From positions 21,019-85,018 of the forward strand of contig UBNQ01000037.1 in assembly GCA_900466875.1 (NCBI GenBank): DNA of 64,000 bases. Direction: 5' to 3'. Shown one piece after another: positions 43,723 through 53,199 of the stretch (the first letter of the stretch is position 1; every line of letters starts with the position of its first letter). Source of the DNA: Hyphomicrobiales bacterium. GTDB taxonomy: Bacteria > Pseudomonadota > Alphaproteobacteria > Rhizobiales > Rhizobiaceae. Below the pieces are notes generated by a model that searched no databases, had not been told where the DNA came from, and saw nothing but the letters and a program-made list of their open reading frames with translations. A program made the translations under genes and the position numbers.

Positions 43723-44823
43723 CTAATTGATCCGGTTACCTGTTTCAGGGTCGAAGACCACCGCCTTGTCGAGGTTGAACACAAAACGAAAGGTCTGGCC
43801 GGGTTCGACCACGGTTTCCGCGCGGGCGCGGCCGGTAAAGGTCGTACCGTCGAGTTTGCCCGTGACGAACGTATCGGATCCGGTCGGCTCTACGATCATG
43901 ACCTCGGCGTCGATACGCGCGCTGGCTACTGCGGCCGCATCGGCCGACCCTTCATCCGAGATCGCTTCAGGACGCAGGCCGAGAACGACTTGGCTGCCCT
44001 CGGGAATCGAAGTTGTGACCGACGGTGGAATTTTGACCGTCACACCCTGCCCGCCTGCGTCGAACAGCCGGATACCACCGGAAACGACCGTACCTTTCAG
44101 CATGTTCATCGCCGGCGAACCCATGAAATCGGCAACGAAAAGATTGGCCGGGCGGTTGTAGATTTCCGCCGGCGTGCCGACCTGCTGGACGATGCCTTCC
44201 TTCAATACGACGATCTTGGTCGCCAGCGTCATCGCCTCGATCTGGTCATGGGTGACGTAGACGATCGTTGCATGTGTGTTCTGGTGCAGCGCCTTGATCT
44301 CGGCCCGGACTTCGACGCGCAGCTTGGCATCAAGATTGGACAGCGGTTCGTCGAACAGGAAGACGCGCGGCTGGCGCACCAGCGCCCGGCCCATCGCGAC
44401 ACGCTGGCGCTGCCCGCCGGAAAGCTGGCTGGGGCGACGCTTGAGAAGATGTTCGATCTGCAGGGTTTTTGCTACCTGCGCCACCGCCTTGGCACGGGCT
44501 GCCTTGTCGATACCGCGCATTTCGAGCGCAAAGGCGATATTCTCTTCCACAGTCATGTTCGGATAAAGCGCATAGGACTGGAAGACCATGGCGATATCGC
44601 GCTTCGACGGATGCAGGTCCGTCACCACCTGACCGTCGATGACGATGTCACCGGAAGACGGCGGTAGAAGGCCTGCGATGGCATTCAGCAACGTGGACTT
44701 GCCGCAGCCGGACGGGCCGACAAGCACGAGAAAGCCACCCTTTTCGAGGCTGATATCGATACCCTTGAGGATCTCGACGCTGCCGATCTTCTTGCGAATG
44801 TTCCTGATTTCAAGAAAGCTCAT
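43723..44823 (-). CDS. sugar ABC transporter ATP-binding protein (UgpC/MalK type)
   Basis: ATPase of 366 residues for a CUT1-family sugar importer. Walker A is VGPSGCGKSTLL, the signature LSGGQRQRVAMGRALVRQP, Walker B VFLFDEPLSNLDA, and the H-loop YVTHDQIEAMTL. A C-terminal TOBE/MalK regulatory domain follows residue 240. It is the last gene of the operon (binding protein, two permeases, ATPase), six bases after the permease stop. Confidence 0.94.
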   Translation of the reverse strand: MSFLEIRNIRKKIGSVEILKGIDISLEKGGFLVLVGPSGCGKSTLLNAIAGLLPPSSGDIVIDGQVVTDLHPSKRDIAMVFQSYALYPNMTVEENIAFALEMRGIDKAARAKAVAQVAKTLQIEHLLKRRPSQLSGGQRQRVAMGRALVRQPRVFLFDEPLSNLDAKLRVEVRAEIKALHQNTHATIVYVTHDQIEAMTLATKIVVLKEGIVQQVGTPAEIYNRPANLFVADFMGSPAMNMLKGTVVSGGIRLFDAGGQGVTVKIPPSVTTSIPEGSQVVLGLRPEAISDEGSADAAAVASARIDAEVMIVEPTGSDTFVTGKLDGTTFTGRARAETVVEPGQTFRFVFNLDKAVVFDPETGNRIN

Positions 44824-44829
44824 GAAAGT

Positions 44830-45711
44830 TTATCCCTTGACGGCGCCGGCCATGAGACCGCGCACGAAATAGCGTCCGGCGACGACATAAACGAACAGCG
44901 TCGGCAGCGCGGCAAAGACGGCCGCCGCCATGTCGACATTGTATTCCTTGACGCCGGTGGAGGACGAAACGAGGTTGTTGAGCGCCACCGTCATCGGCGA
45001 GGCTTCGCCGGACGAAAACGAGACGCCGAACAGAAAGTCGTTCCAGATATTGGTGAACTGGTAGATGACGGTGACGACGATGATCGGCCCCGAACTTGGC
45101 AGCAATATCCGCCAGAAGATCTTGAGGAACCCGGCACCATCGATCATTGCCGCCTTCACCAATTCGTCCGGAAAGGCTTCGTAATAGTTGCGGAAGAACA
45201 GCGTGGTGAAGCCAAGGCCGTAAACAACGTGGACCAAGACAAGTCCGGTCGTCGAATTCGAAAGGCCCATCAGGCCGAGCAGCCGCGCCATCGGAATCAA
45301 TACCGCCTGGAACGGGATGAAGCAGGCAAACAGCATCATGCCGAAAACGATCTTGTGGCCGGGAAAGCGCCACTTGGTCAGAACATAACCGTTGAGCGCA
45401 CCGAGCAGAGTCGAAATGACGACGGCCGGCACCACCATCTTGATCGAGTTCCAGAAATAGCCCTTGATGCCGACGCAGGAGACCCCGATGCAGGCCTCGC
45501 CCCAGGCCTTCATCCAGGCCGCGATCGACGGATCGGTCGGCAGCGCCAGCATGTCGCCACCGCGGATTTCATCGAGCGATTTGAGCGAAGTCGACAGCAT
45601 CACGTAAAGCGGCAGCAGGTAGACCACCGCAAGGACGATCAGCGCGCCGTAGATGAAAAACCGGGTGAAGCGCGCCGAGCCGGCGCTGATGGTTTCGGGT
45701 GCGGCGCTCAT
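44830..45711 (-). CDS. sugar ABC transporter permease (MalG type)
   Basis: Inner-membrane permease of 293 residues with six helices and the EAA loop DELVKAAMIDGAGFLKIFWR. Its first four bases overlap the upstream permease (ATGA). The N-terminus up to the first helix is short, as in MalG. Confidence 0.94.
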   Translation of the reverse strand: MSAAPETISAGSARFTRFFIYGALIVLAVVYLLPLYVMLSTSLKSLDEIRGGDMLALPTDPSIAAWMKAWGEACIGVSCVGIKGYFWNSIKMVVPAVVISTLLGALNGYVLTKWRFPGHKIVFGMMLFACFIPFQAVLIPMARLLGLMGLSNSTTGLVLVHVVYGLGFTTLFFRNYYEAFPDELVKAAMIDGAGFLKIFWRILLPSSGPIIVVTVIYQFTNIWNDFLFGVSFSSGEASPMTVALNNLVSSSTGVKEYNVDMAAAVFAALPTLFVYVVAGRYFVRGLMAGAVKG

Positions 45712-46634
45712 TGTTTTTTCTCCCGCAGTTCCGAATAGAGATAGGGAACGATGATCGCGGTAATGCCCATCAGCATCATCACGGCGCTGGCCGAACCGAC
45801 ATTCATCTGGTTGCGGTTGAACGTGTAGGAATACATGAAGGTGGACGGCAGCTCGGTCGCATTGCCCGGCCCGCCACCGGTCAGCGCGATGACGAGGTCG
45901 TAGGATTTGATCGCCATATGCGCGAGCACGATGAAGGCCGAGAGAAATACGGGTCGCAGTAGCGGAATGATGATGCGGCGGTAGATCGAGACCGTCGAGG
46001 CCCCGTCGATCTGCGCCGCCTTGATGATCTCGCCGTCGATGCCGCGAAGGCCGGCCAGAAACATCGCCATGATGAAGCCCGAAGCCTGCCAGACGCCGGC
46101 GATGACGACGGTATAGATCGCCATATTCGGGTTGACCAGCCAGTCGAAGGTAAAGCTCTCCCAGCCGAGATTGCGCATCGTGTGCTCAAGCCCGAGGCCG
46201 GGATTGAGAAACCACTTCCAGGCCGTACCGGTAACGACGAAGGAGAGCGCCATCGGATAAAGAAAGATCGGCCGCAGCACGCCTTCGGCGCGAATGCGCT
46301 GGTCCATCAGGATGGCGATGAAAAGCCCGATCGCGGTGCAGAGCGCGATATACAGAATGCCGAAAATGGCGAGGTTCTGCATCGCCACATACCAGTTCGG
46401 CTGCGACCAGAGCCGGAAATAGGCATCGAACCCGCCCCATTTATAGACAGGAAGGATGCGCGACGTGGTGAAGGACAGCGTGATCGTCCAGAGAATGAAA
46501 CCGTAGACGAAAATCAGGATGACGGCGAAGGACGGCGCGAGCACCAGCTTGGGCAGGCCGTTGCGCAACCTGTCGGCAAAGGATTTTCGCGGCCGTTCCG
46601 CAGCGATCACCGGCATCGGTTCGATTGTCGTCAT
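45708..46634 (-). CDS. sugar ABC transporter permease (MalF type)
   Basis: First permease of the sugar importer, 308 residues, six helices and the EAA loop GEIIKAAQIDGASTVSIYRR. The ATG at 46634 has GGAGA eight bases upstream; a longer frame runs into the repeat element and is rejected. The family B repeat separates it from the binding-protein gene by about 250 bases, which probably favours higher expression of the binding protein. Confidence 0.93.
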   Translation of the reverse strand: MTTIEPMPVIAAERPRKSFADRLRNGLPKLVLAPSFAVILIFVYGFILWTITLSFTTSRILPVYKWGGFDAYFRLWSQPNWYVAMQNLAIFGILYIALCTAIGLFIAILMDQRIRAEGVLRPIFLYPMALSFVVTGTAWKWFLNPGLGLEHTMRNLGWESFTFDWLVNPNMAIYTVVIAGVWQASGFIMAMFLAGLRGIDGEIIKAAQIDGASTVSIYRRIIIPLLRPVFLSAFIVLAHMAIKSYDLVIALTGGGPGNATELPSTFMYSYTFNRNQMNVGSASAVMMLMGITAIIVPYLYSELREKKQ

Positions 46635-46697
46635 GGGGTTCTCCGGCGACATGCAAGAATGAGATTGCAAGATATCTGTGGCAGCGATTGTGGGTTT

Positions 46698-46838
46698 GCC
46701 CCTCATCCGCCTGCCGGCACCTTCTCCCCGTTCTGACGGGGAGAAGGAGGTATGCCGCACCGCCTCCCTCCCTCTTTAAAATCGAGCGGGGCAAGTCCCC
46801 TCTCCCCGCATGCGGGGAGAGGGTTAGGGTGAGGGGCA
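46698..46838. repeat. palindromic intergenic repeat, family B (RIME-like), copy 2
   Basis: Begins GCCCCTCATCCGCCTGCCGG and ends GTTAGGGTGAGGGGC, with CTCCCCG hairpins at both sides. It is placed inside the sugar transporter operon, between binding protein and permease genes. Confidence 0.85.
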
Positions 46839-46882
46839 CTTGCCGCACTCTGCGTGAGCGGCGGCTCTCCAGCGTCAGTCGA

Positions 46883-48136
46883 TCACTTCGCCGCAGCAAC
46901 CGCTTCCGGCAGACGCTTCAGTGCCGCATCCGTCGTCAGCTGACCGTTGAGATGCTGGGTGATGACGTCGAGCATGGCTTCCTTGATGGCGGCCGGCTGG
47001 GCGTAACCGTGGGCCAGAGAGCCCATCAGCGTGCCCTTGGACGAAGCTTCAGCCAGATCCTTCATGCCCTTCTTGGCGCAATCGTCGAATTCCGTATCCG
47101 GAATGTCGGTACGGGCCGGAACCGAACCCTTCACCTTGTTGAAGGCGATCTGGAAGGCCGGGTTTTCGACAGCGGATGCCATCTTCATCTGCGCGTCGGC
47201 GGCATCGCCGCCCACGTCGAACATCATGAACTGGTCGGCGTTGAACAGAACAGAGCCCTGCGTGCCGGGGAAGCGGATGCAGACGAAATCCTTGCCCGGT
47301 TCCTTCTTGGCGCGCAGCCATTCGCCCTTCGACCAGTCGCCCATTTCCTGTGCACCGGCCTTGCCTTCGATGACAAGAGCGGTCGACAGGTTCCATTCAC
47401 GGCCGGAGAAATTCGGGTCGAAATAGGTGCGAAGCTTCGACATGTCGTCAAAAACCTGCTTCATCGTATCGCTGGACAGCGCTTCCGGATCGGCTTCAAG
47501 CACGGCCTTCTTGTAGAAATCGGGTCCGCCGCGCGAAAGAACCACGGCTTCCCACAGCGTGCCGTCCTGCCACGGAACGCCACCATGGGCGAGACCGATG
47601 ATGCCCTGTTCCTTGAACTTGTCGAGCAGCGCAAACAGCTCGTCCATATTGGTCGGCTCCTTGGCGCCGGCCTTGTCGAGTGCCGCCTTGTTCAGCCACA
47701 GCCAATTGGTCGAGTGGATATTGACCGGGGCGGCGACCCAGTGACCGTCATATTTGGAAAATTCCTGCAGTGCCGGCGGAATGACCTTGTCCCAGCCTTC
47801 CTTAGCCGCGAGATCGTCAAGGTTGGCGGCGACACCCATCTCGGACCAGTCGCGCAGGTCGAAGCCGAGCAACTGCACGGCGGTCGGCGGATCGCCGGCG
47901 GTGACGCGGGCGCGAAGTGCGGTCATGGCGGCAGAACCGGCACCACCGGCAACCGGCATGTCCTTCCAGGTCACGCCTTCCTTGGCGAGGTTTTCCTTCA
48001 GCACGTTGAGTGCTGCAGCTTCACCGCCAGATGTCCACCAGTGCAGGACCTCGACTTCGGCGGCCTTGGCAGCACCGGCTGTCATCGCGATCAACGCGGC
48101 ACCGGCGGCCAGTTTCGTAATGGCACGAATATTCAT
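46883..48136 (-). CDS. extracellular sugar-binding protein of an ABC transporter
   Basis: Periplasmic binding protein of 417 residues, family 1 (CUT1), with a signal peptide ([18 protein letters not shown], cleavage after AKA). The mature start [19 protein letters not shown] and the segment [18 protein letters not shown] are typical of glucose/mannose-binding proteins of rhizobia and pseudomonads. The exact sugar is not proven. It is divergent from a LacI regulator, with a perfect 14-base palindrome 45 bases upstream of the ATG. Confidence 0.92.
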   Translation of the reverse strand: MNIRAITKLAAGAALIAMTAGAAKAAEVEVLHWWTSGGEAAALNVLKENLAKEGVTWKDMPVAGGAGSAAMTALRARVTAGDPPTAVQLLGFDLRDWSEMGVAANLDDLAAKEGWDKVIPPALQEFSKYDGHWVAAPVNIHSTNWLWLNKAALDKAGAKEPTNMDELFALLDKFKEQGIIGLAHGGVPWQDGTLWEAVVLSRGGPDFYKKAVLEADPEALSSDTMKQVFDDMSKLRTYFDPNFSGREWNLSTALVIEGKAGAQEMGDWSKGEWLRAKKEPGKDFVCIRFPGTQGSVLFNADQFMMFDVGGDAADAQMKMASAVENPAFQIAFNKVKGSVPARTDIPDTEFDDCAKKGMKDLAEASSKGTLMGSLAHGYAQPAAIKEAMLDVITQHLNGQLTTDAALKRLPEAVAAAK

Positions 48137-48180
48137 TGATGATCTCCTCCAAATCCGGGCTACTCTCCGGACAGGGGAAT

Positions 48181-48194
48181 TTATAACGTTATAA
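48181..48194. promoter_or_regulatory. LacI-type operator TTATAACGTTATAA
   Basis: Perfect 14-base palindrome with the central CG typical of LacI-family operators. It lies between the divergent sugar-binding protein and LacI genes, on the transporter side. Confidence 0.85.
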
Positions 48195-48337
48195 CCCGAG
48201 TCAGTGTCAACCCATGCGCGAAGGTTTTTGAATTGCCCTCGATCAATTTTTTAAAGTATTGATCTGCCTTACGAATTTCAGAAAGTTTTGGAAATATCCG
48301 CCGCCCTTCAAGAAATTTCTGGAAATCGGCGTAGAAT

Positions 48338-48351
48338 TTGTAACGATATAT
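48338..48351. promoter_or_regulatory. degenerate second LacI-type operator
   Basis: TTGTAACGATATAT matches the perfect palindrome at 11 of 14 positions and lies 44 bases upstream of the lacI-type start, 157 bases from the first site, so looping or autoregulation is possible. Confidence 0.45.
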
Positions 48352-48394
48352 ATGGAGGCTCGGCCACCGTGAGCGGCCGGATGGAGGAACAGAG

Positions 48395-49447
48395 ATGCCG
48401 CTGGACGATGCGGAAGACGAGCACCAGCCGAACACGGCAGGCGCCTCGGCTTCAAATCCCGGCCCACACCGCAAGCCGACATTAAAGACGATTGCCGAAC
48501 TGACCGGGCTTGCCGTGACCACGGTTTCGCGCGCGCTCGGCGACGATCCGCTGATTGCCCGCGAGACGCGCCAGCGCGTTCAGGCCACCGCAGCGAAGGT
48601 CGGCTACCTGCCGGACCGGGCGGCTCAGCGCCTGAGAACCGGCCGAACCAATGTCATCAGCCTGATCCTCGATCCGCATGAGGAAATCCTCGGCTACGGC
48701 ACATCGATGATCCGGGGCATGACGGCGACATTGCGCGGCACGCCCTATCACCTCGTCATCACGCCGCATTTTTCCGATACGCCGCATATCGATCCGGTCC
48801 GTCATATCGTCCGCAACCGCATGGCCGACGGCATATTGTTCAGCCGCACCGAACCGTCGGACGAGCGGGTGAAATTCCTGCTGGAAGCGGGGTTTCCCTT
48901 CGTCTGCCATGGCAGGACCGAGCTTGCGACGCCGCATCCTTATGTCGATTACGACAATTACCGTTTCACCTACGAGGCGGCGAAAAAGCTGATCACCTCG
49001 GGCTGTCGCCGGCTGTTCATCATCCTGCCGCCCGAGCGCTTCACCTTCCACCACCACATGCGCCACGGCTTCATGACGGCAGTGCGGGAGGAAGGCGTCG
49101 GTTTCGAAATCGCGGAAGGCATTACGCTCGACAGCAAGGCGGACGCGGTCCGCGATCGCGTCGCGGCGCGGATGGCGGAGCGCAATCCGCCGGATGGTTT
49201 TATCTGCGGCGGCGAAGTCTCGGCCATGGCCGTGATGTCGGCCACGCATGATCTTGGGCTTGAGATTGGGCGCGATGTCAGGCTGGTAGCCAAGCAGACA
49301 TCCGGACTGTTCGATCAGGTGCGGCCACGGATCGAGACGATCTATGAGGACCTGTCGGAGGCCGGAAGGCTGATGGCGGGGCTGTTGCTGAAGCGGATGG
49401 CGGGGGCGACGCCGGTGGGTGAATTGCAGGCGGTGCTGGAGGTGTGA
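48395..49447 (+). CDS. LacI-family transcriptional regulator
   Basis: Repressor of 350 residues. The helix-turn-helix reads TLKTIAELTGLAVTTVSRAL, with a hinge helix AAQRLRTGRT and a periplasmic-binding-protein-like sensor domain (VISLILDPHEEILGYGTSM). An extra 25-residue hydrophilic N-terminus precedes the HTH. GGAGG lies before the ATG at 48395. The effector is presumably the sugar carried by the divergent transporter. Confidence 0.93.
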   Translation: MPLDDAEDEHQPNTAGASASNPGPHRKPTLKTIAELTGLAVTTVSRALGDDPLIARETRQRVQATAAKVGYLPDRAAQRLRTGRTNVISLILDPHEEILGYGTSMIRGMTATLRGTPYHLVITPHFSDTPHIDPVRHIVRNRMADGILFSRTEPSDERVKFLLEAGFPFVCHGRTELATPHPYVDYDNYRFTYEAAKKLITSGCRRLFIILPPERFTFHHHMRHGFMTAVREEGVGFEIAEGITLDSKADAVRDRVAARMAERNPPDGFICGGEVSAMAVMSATHDLGLEIGRDVRLVAKQTSGLFDQVRPRIETIYEDLSEAGRLMAGLLLKRMAGATPVGELQAVLEV

Positions 49448-49453
49448 CCCAGT

Positions 49454-49572
49454 CCCTCATTCCTGTGCCTGTCACAGGAATCCAGCCAGCCCAAGTCCTT
49501 GGGCTGAAAAGAGTCCTTTCGCCGCGCAGACGCGCGGCGGCTGGATCCCTGTGACAAGCACAGGGATGAGGG
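49454..49572. repeat. palindromic intergenic repeat, family A, copy 2
   Basis: Begins CCCTCATTCCTGTG, ends GCACAGGGATGAGGG, with the CCCAAGTCCTTGGG internal hairpin. It is inverted relative to copy 1 at 5472-5589 and lies between convergent stop codons, only seven bases after the lacI stop. Confidence 0.85.
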
Positions 49573-49583
49573 GCGGGGTAACC

Positions 49584-51089
49584 TCAATCCTCCTCGACAA
49601 ACACCTCCTCGCGCTTCTTCCGCACACTCGGCAGGAAGACGACAATCAGCACGATCACCGCGATGATGAGCAGTGTGGCGCTGATCGGACGCGTGACGAA
49701 CGTGCTCGGATCCCCGCGCGACAAAATCATCGCCCGCCGCAGGTTTTCCTCCAGCAACGGCCCCAGCACGAAACCGAGCAGAAGCGGTGCCGGCTCGCAG
49801 CGCAGCTTCAAGAGCAGGTAACCGAGCAGGCCAAAGAAGGCGACGGCATAGAGGTCGTAGACGTTGGAATTGACGCTGTAGACCCCGATCGAGCAGAAGG
49901 CCATGATGATCGGGAAGAGCAGGTAGTAGGGAATGGTCAGAAGCTTTACCCAGAGCCCGATCAGCGGCAGGTTGAGGATGACGAGCATCAGGTTGCCGAT
50001 CCACATCGAGGCGATGATGCCCCAGAAGAGCGCCGGCTGTTCCGCCGCCACGTTCGGGCCGGGCACGATACCCTGGATGATCATTGCACCGACCATCAGC
50101 GCCATGACCGGGTTGGCCGGAATGCCGAGGGTGAGAAGCGGAATGAACGAGGTCTGGGCGCCGGCATTGTTTGCCGATTCCGGACCGGCGACGCCGGCCA
50201 CCGCGCCATGGCCAAACTCTTCCGGCTTTTTCGACACCTTCTTTTCCACCGTATAGGAGGCAAACGAGGCAAGGATCGCGCCGCCGCCTGGAAGAATGCC
50301 AAGCACCGAACCGATCGCCGTGCCGCGCAGGACGGGCGCGATCATCGCGCGAAAATCTTCACGGCTGGGCATGAGGCCGGAAACCTTGGCCACCAGAACT
50401 TCGCGGGTCCTTTCGTTTTCCAGATTGCGCAGGATTTCCGCAATGCCGAAAACACCAACCGCGACCGCCACGAAATTCAAGCCATCGGCATATTCGCGGA
50501 TGCCGAGAGTGAAGCGTGGTGCACCGGTATAGATGTCTGTGCCGACAAGCCCGAGCAGCAGGCCAAGCGCCACCATGGCCAGCGCCTTGATGATCGAGCC
50601 GTGCGCCAGCGCGATCGACGAGACGAGACCGACGACCATCAGCGAGAAATACTCGGCGGCCCCGAATTGAAGTGCGATCTCGGTCAACGGCGGCGCGAAA
50701 ATCGCCACGAGGAAGGTCGAGACCGTGCCGGCAAAGAAGGAGCCGATGGCGGCGATCGCAAGCGCTGCCCCCGCCTTGCCCTTACGCGCCATCTGGTAAC
50801 CGTCGATCGCAGTGACGGCCGACGAGGATTCGCCCGGCATGTTGATCAGGATCGCCGTGGTCGAGCCGCCATATTGCGCGCCGTAATAGATGCCGGCGAG
50901 CATGATCAGCGACGAAACGGGCTCGAGCTGAAAGGTGATCGGCAAAAGCATGGCGATCGTCGCGGTGGCGCCGATGCCGGGCAGAACGCCGATCAGCGTG
51001 CCGAGCAGCACGCCGATCAGGCAGAAGAACAGGTTCTCGATCGATCCCGCCGTCTGGAAGCCGAGAAGAAGGTTATTGAACAGATCCAT
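49584..51089 (-). CDS. tctA: tripartite tricarboxylate transporter large permease TctA
   Basis: Large membrane subunit of a TctCBA secondary transporter, 501 residues and about twelve helices. Family signatures are LPGIGATATIAMLLPITF and GAQYGGSTTAILINMPGE, with the second repeat motif GILPGGGAILASFASY. It starts 10 bases after tctB. The transporter imports citrate or related carboxylates together with the periplasmic TctC. Confidence 0.95.
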   Translation of the reverse strand: MDLFNNLLLGFQTAGSIENLFFCLIGVLLGTLIGVLPGIGATATIAMLLPITFQLEPVSSLIMLAGIYYGAQYGGSTTAILINMPGESSSAVTAIDGYQMARKGKAGAALAIAAIGSFFAGTVSTFLVAIFAPPLTEIALQFGAAEYFSLMVVGLVSSIALAHGSIIKALAMVALGLLLGLVGTDIYTGAPRFTLGIREYADGLNFVAVAVGVFGIAEILRNLENERTREVLVAKVSGLMPSREDFRAMIAPVLRGTAIGSVLGILPGGGAILASFASYTVEKKVSKKPEEFGHGAVAGVAGPESANNAGAQTSFIPLLTLGIPANPVMALMVGAMIIQGIVPGPNVAAEQPALFWGIIASMWIGNLMLVILNLPLIGLWVKLLTIPYYLLFPIIMAFCSIGVYSVNSNVYDLYAVAFFGLLGYLLLKLRCEPAPLLLGFVLGPLLEENLRRAMILSRGDPSTFVTRPISATLLIIAVIVLIVVFLPSVRKKREEVFVEED

Positions 51090-51099
51090 CAGTCAAATC

Positions 51100-51561
51100 C
51101 TAAAACCGAACCCAAGGGCCGAAACGCTGGAAGGGAAGGCCGAGCCCGTAGGAGAAGACGAGAACGGAGAAGACCGTCAGCAGAACGGCCAGCACGATCG
51201 CCGTCAGCGGCTTCATCTTGTGAGACGCGAAGGCGGCGATCAGCGCGGCGAAGAACAGCGACGGCACGAAACCAAGCCCCCGCACGGTGATGCCGAAAAA
51301 GATCGGCGCCGCCAGAATGAAGATGATACCGCGCCAGGCAATCGGCCCGATCGGTTCTCCCTCGACGCGAAAGGCCTGAAACAGGATGATCGCCCCGAAC
51401 AGGATCAGCGCCAGCGCCAGGATGAACGGGAAATACCCCGGCCCCATGCGAAACGCCGTGCCGAGTTCGAGCTCGATCGACTGATAGGCGAAGAAGATGC
51501 CGGTCAGGACCAAGAGTATGCCGCAGATCAGGTTGGCTTTGTCGAATGACTTGGAATTCAT
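51100..51561 (-). CDS. tctB: tripartite tricarboxylate transporter small permease TctB
   Basis: Small membrane subunit of 153 residues with four helices. The family segment is LGTAFRMGPGYFPFILALAL. The ATG at 51561 follows GGAGA. It is separated from tctC by a family B repeat, so the usual tctC-tctB-tctA order is kept but with a 272-base gap. Confidence 0.9.
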   Translation of the reverse strand: MNSKSFDKANLICGILLVLTGIFFAYQSIELELGTAFRMGPGYFPFILALALILFGAIILFQAFRVEGEPIGPIAWRGIIFILAAPIFFGITVRGLGFVPSLFFAALIAAFASHKMKPLTAIVLAVLLTVFSVLVFSYGLGLPFQRFGPWVRF

Positions 51562-51646
51562 GGTGTCTCCGTTGGTGTGGGAGATGGCTTTCATCGATCG
51601 CTAGAGGGCTGGAGCCCTCTCTGCCCTCTCACTTGCCGCGACCTCC

Positions 51647-51803
51647 GCCCCTCATCCGCCTGCCGGCACCTTCTCCCCGCAGGCGGGGCGAAGGACCTTT
51701 GCCGCACCCGCTCGCCTACTCTCCACATTAGAGAGAATTGGAAAGAGTCGCGGCAAACTCGTCCCCTCTCCCCGCGCGGGGGGAGAGGGTTAGGGTGAGG
51801 GGC
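51647..51803. repeat. palindromic intergenic repeat, family B (RIME-like), copy 3
   Basis: Begins GCCCCTCATCCGCCTGCCGG and ends GGGTTAGGGTGAGGGGC. It lies within the tct operon between tctC and tctB. Confidence 0.85.
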
Positions 51804-51833
51804 AATCACACCCGCAAGTGGAAGCGTCAGGCG

Positions 51834-52817
51834 TTAATCCGCGTATTGCCCCGCAGCCTCGATGATCGGCTTCCAGCGGGTGATTTCGCTTTCCAGCTTG
51901 GCTTTCAGCGCGGCCGGCGTGGCGTCGGTTTCCGAAGACGGCTTGGTGCCGAGTTCGGCGAAGCGAGCGGTGATGTTCGGATCCTTCAGCGCGCCCTGCA
52001 GCGACTTCGACAGGCGCTCGTTGATCTCGGCCGGCGTGCCCTTCGGCGTGTAGATGCCGTGCCAGATACCCACCGTCATGCTTTCAAGCCCGGCTTCCTT
52101 GACGGTCGGCAGGTCCTTGAAAATCTCAAGACGCTCGGGCGAGGTCACGGCATAGGCCTTGATCGTGCCGCCCTGGATCTGTTTGGTCGTGTTGGTGGTC
52201 TGGTCGCACATGATATCGACCTGGCCACCGAGAAGATCGGTCATCGCAGGTCCCGTGCCCTTGTAGGGAACGGTGACGAGCGGGGTCTGGATCGCGCTCA
52301 TGAACAGCATGCCGCAAAGATGCGATGCAGCGCCGATGCCGGCATTCGCCACCGTCACCTTGTCGGCATTGGCCTTGGCGTATTCGACGAGCCCCTTGAG
52401 GTCGGTCGCTTCCATGTCCTTGCGGGCGACGATCGTCATCGGCACGTCGGTAACGAGGCCGACATATTCGAAGGCGTTCAGCGTGTCATAGGCGAGCTTG
52501 CGATAGAGCGTGGCGCTGGTGGCCATGCCGATGTGATGCAGCAGGACAGTGTAGCCGTCGGCTTCGGCCGCGGCGACACGGCCGGCGCCAAGCGAACCAC
52601 CGGCACCGCCGACATTTTCGACGACGATCTGCTGGCCGAGATCCTTCGACATGGATTCGGCGACGAGACGCGCAACCGTATCCGTCGGGCCACCGGCCGC
52701 AAACGGCACGACCATGGTGATCTGACGCTCGGGATAACCTTGCGCGCCCGCCTGTGCGGAAAACAGCGTTACGGCGGCAACGGCAGTCGCGCCGAGAACG
52801 GCGTTAAACAATTTCAT
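51834..52817 (-). CDS. tctC: tricarboxylate-binding periplasmic protein TctC
   Basis: Substrate-binding protein of the TctCBA transporter (Bug family), 327 residues with signal peptide (cleavage after AQAGA). Ligand-loop segments are VVPFAAGGPTDTVAR and ANAGIGAASHLCG. The ATG at 52817 has GGGAGGAG upstream; longer frames run through the repeat. It is the first gene of the operon and lies 382 bases beyond the response-regulator stop on the same strand. Confidence 0.94.
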   Translation of the reverse strand: MKLFNAVLGATAVAAVTLFSAQAGAQGYPERQITMVVPFAAGGPTDTVARLVAESMSKDLGQQIVVENVGGAGGSLGAGRVAAAEADGYTVLLHHIGMATSATLYRKLAYDTLNAFEYVGLVTDVPMTIVARKDMEATDLKGLVEYAKANADKVTVANAGIGAASHLCGMLFMSAIQTPLVTVPYKGTGPAMTDLLGGQVDIMCDQTTNTTKQIQGGTIKAYAVTSPERLEIFKDLPTVKEAGLESMTVGIWHGIYTPKGTPAEINERLSKSLQGALKDPNITARFAELGTKPSSETDATPAALKAKLESEITRWKPIIEAAGQYAD

Positions 52818-53199
52818 GGATTTTCTCCTCCCAGAGACCAATGTCCAGCCATCATCTGCAGACGCGCATCTCCTCCGGCGCCTGCTTGCCTCCATTTGCG
52901 GAACTTGCCGCAGCGCTGGCAATCGGTTCTGGCGAGGGTCAGAGGTGATAATATTCAAATCGCAGCGCAACATGGGTGGATTTGGGAACAATGCCCCGAT
53001 GCAATGGGGGGATTTCCACCCAAAGAAGGTGTGGCGGATTGTCGTAGCACCCTCATTCCTGTGCTTGTCACAGGAATCCAGCCAGTCCAAGTCCTTGGGC
53101 TGAAAAGACTCCTTTCGCCGCGCAGACGCGCGTCGGCTGGATCCCTGTGACATACCGTGGGCAAAGCCCGAGGGGCACAGGAATGAGGAGGAGATCACC
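52818..53199. other. promoter region of tctC with a repeat element
   Basis: Non-coding stretch holding the tctC promoter on the minus strand. I searched for a sigma-54 site (TGGCAC-N5-TTGC) and saw no convincing match. The left part carries family A repeat copy 3. Confidence 0.5.
53050..53189. repeat. palindromic intergenic repeat, family A, copy 3 with extra bases
   Basis: Begins CCCTCATTCCTGTG and ends GCACAGGAATGAGG. Compared with the other two copies it has about 20 additional bases near the right end (around ATACCGTGGGCAAAGCCCGAGG), so it is a mosaic variant. Confidence 0.8.

Noticed and set aside
49419-51290. 623-codon plus-strand frame across tctA and tctB
   Set aside because: It is antisense to recognised TctA and TctB sequences and begins inside a repeat.
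52818-53049. Sigma-54 promoter for tctC
   Set aside because: TGG followed by TTGCA occurs on the minus strand but with 11 instead of 8 bases between, so it does not fit.
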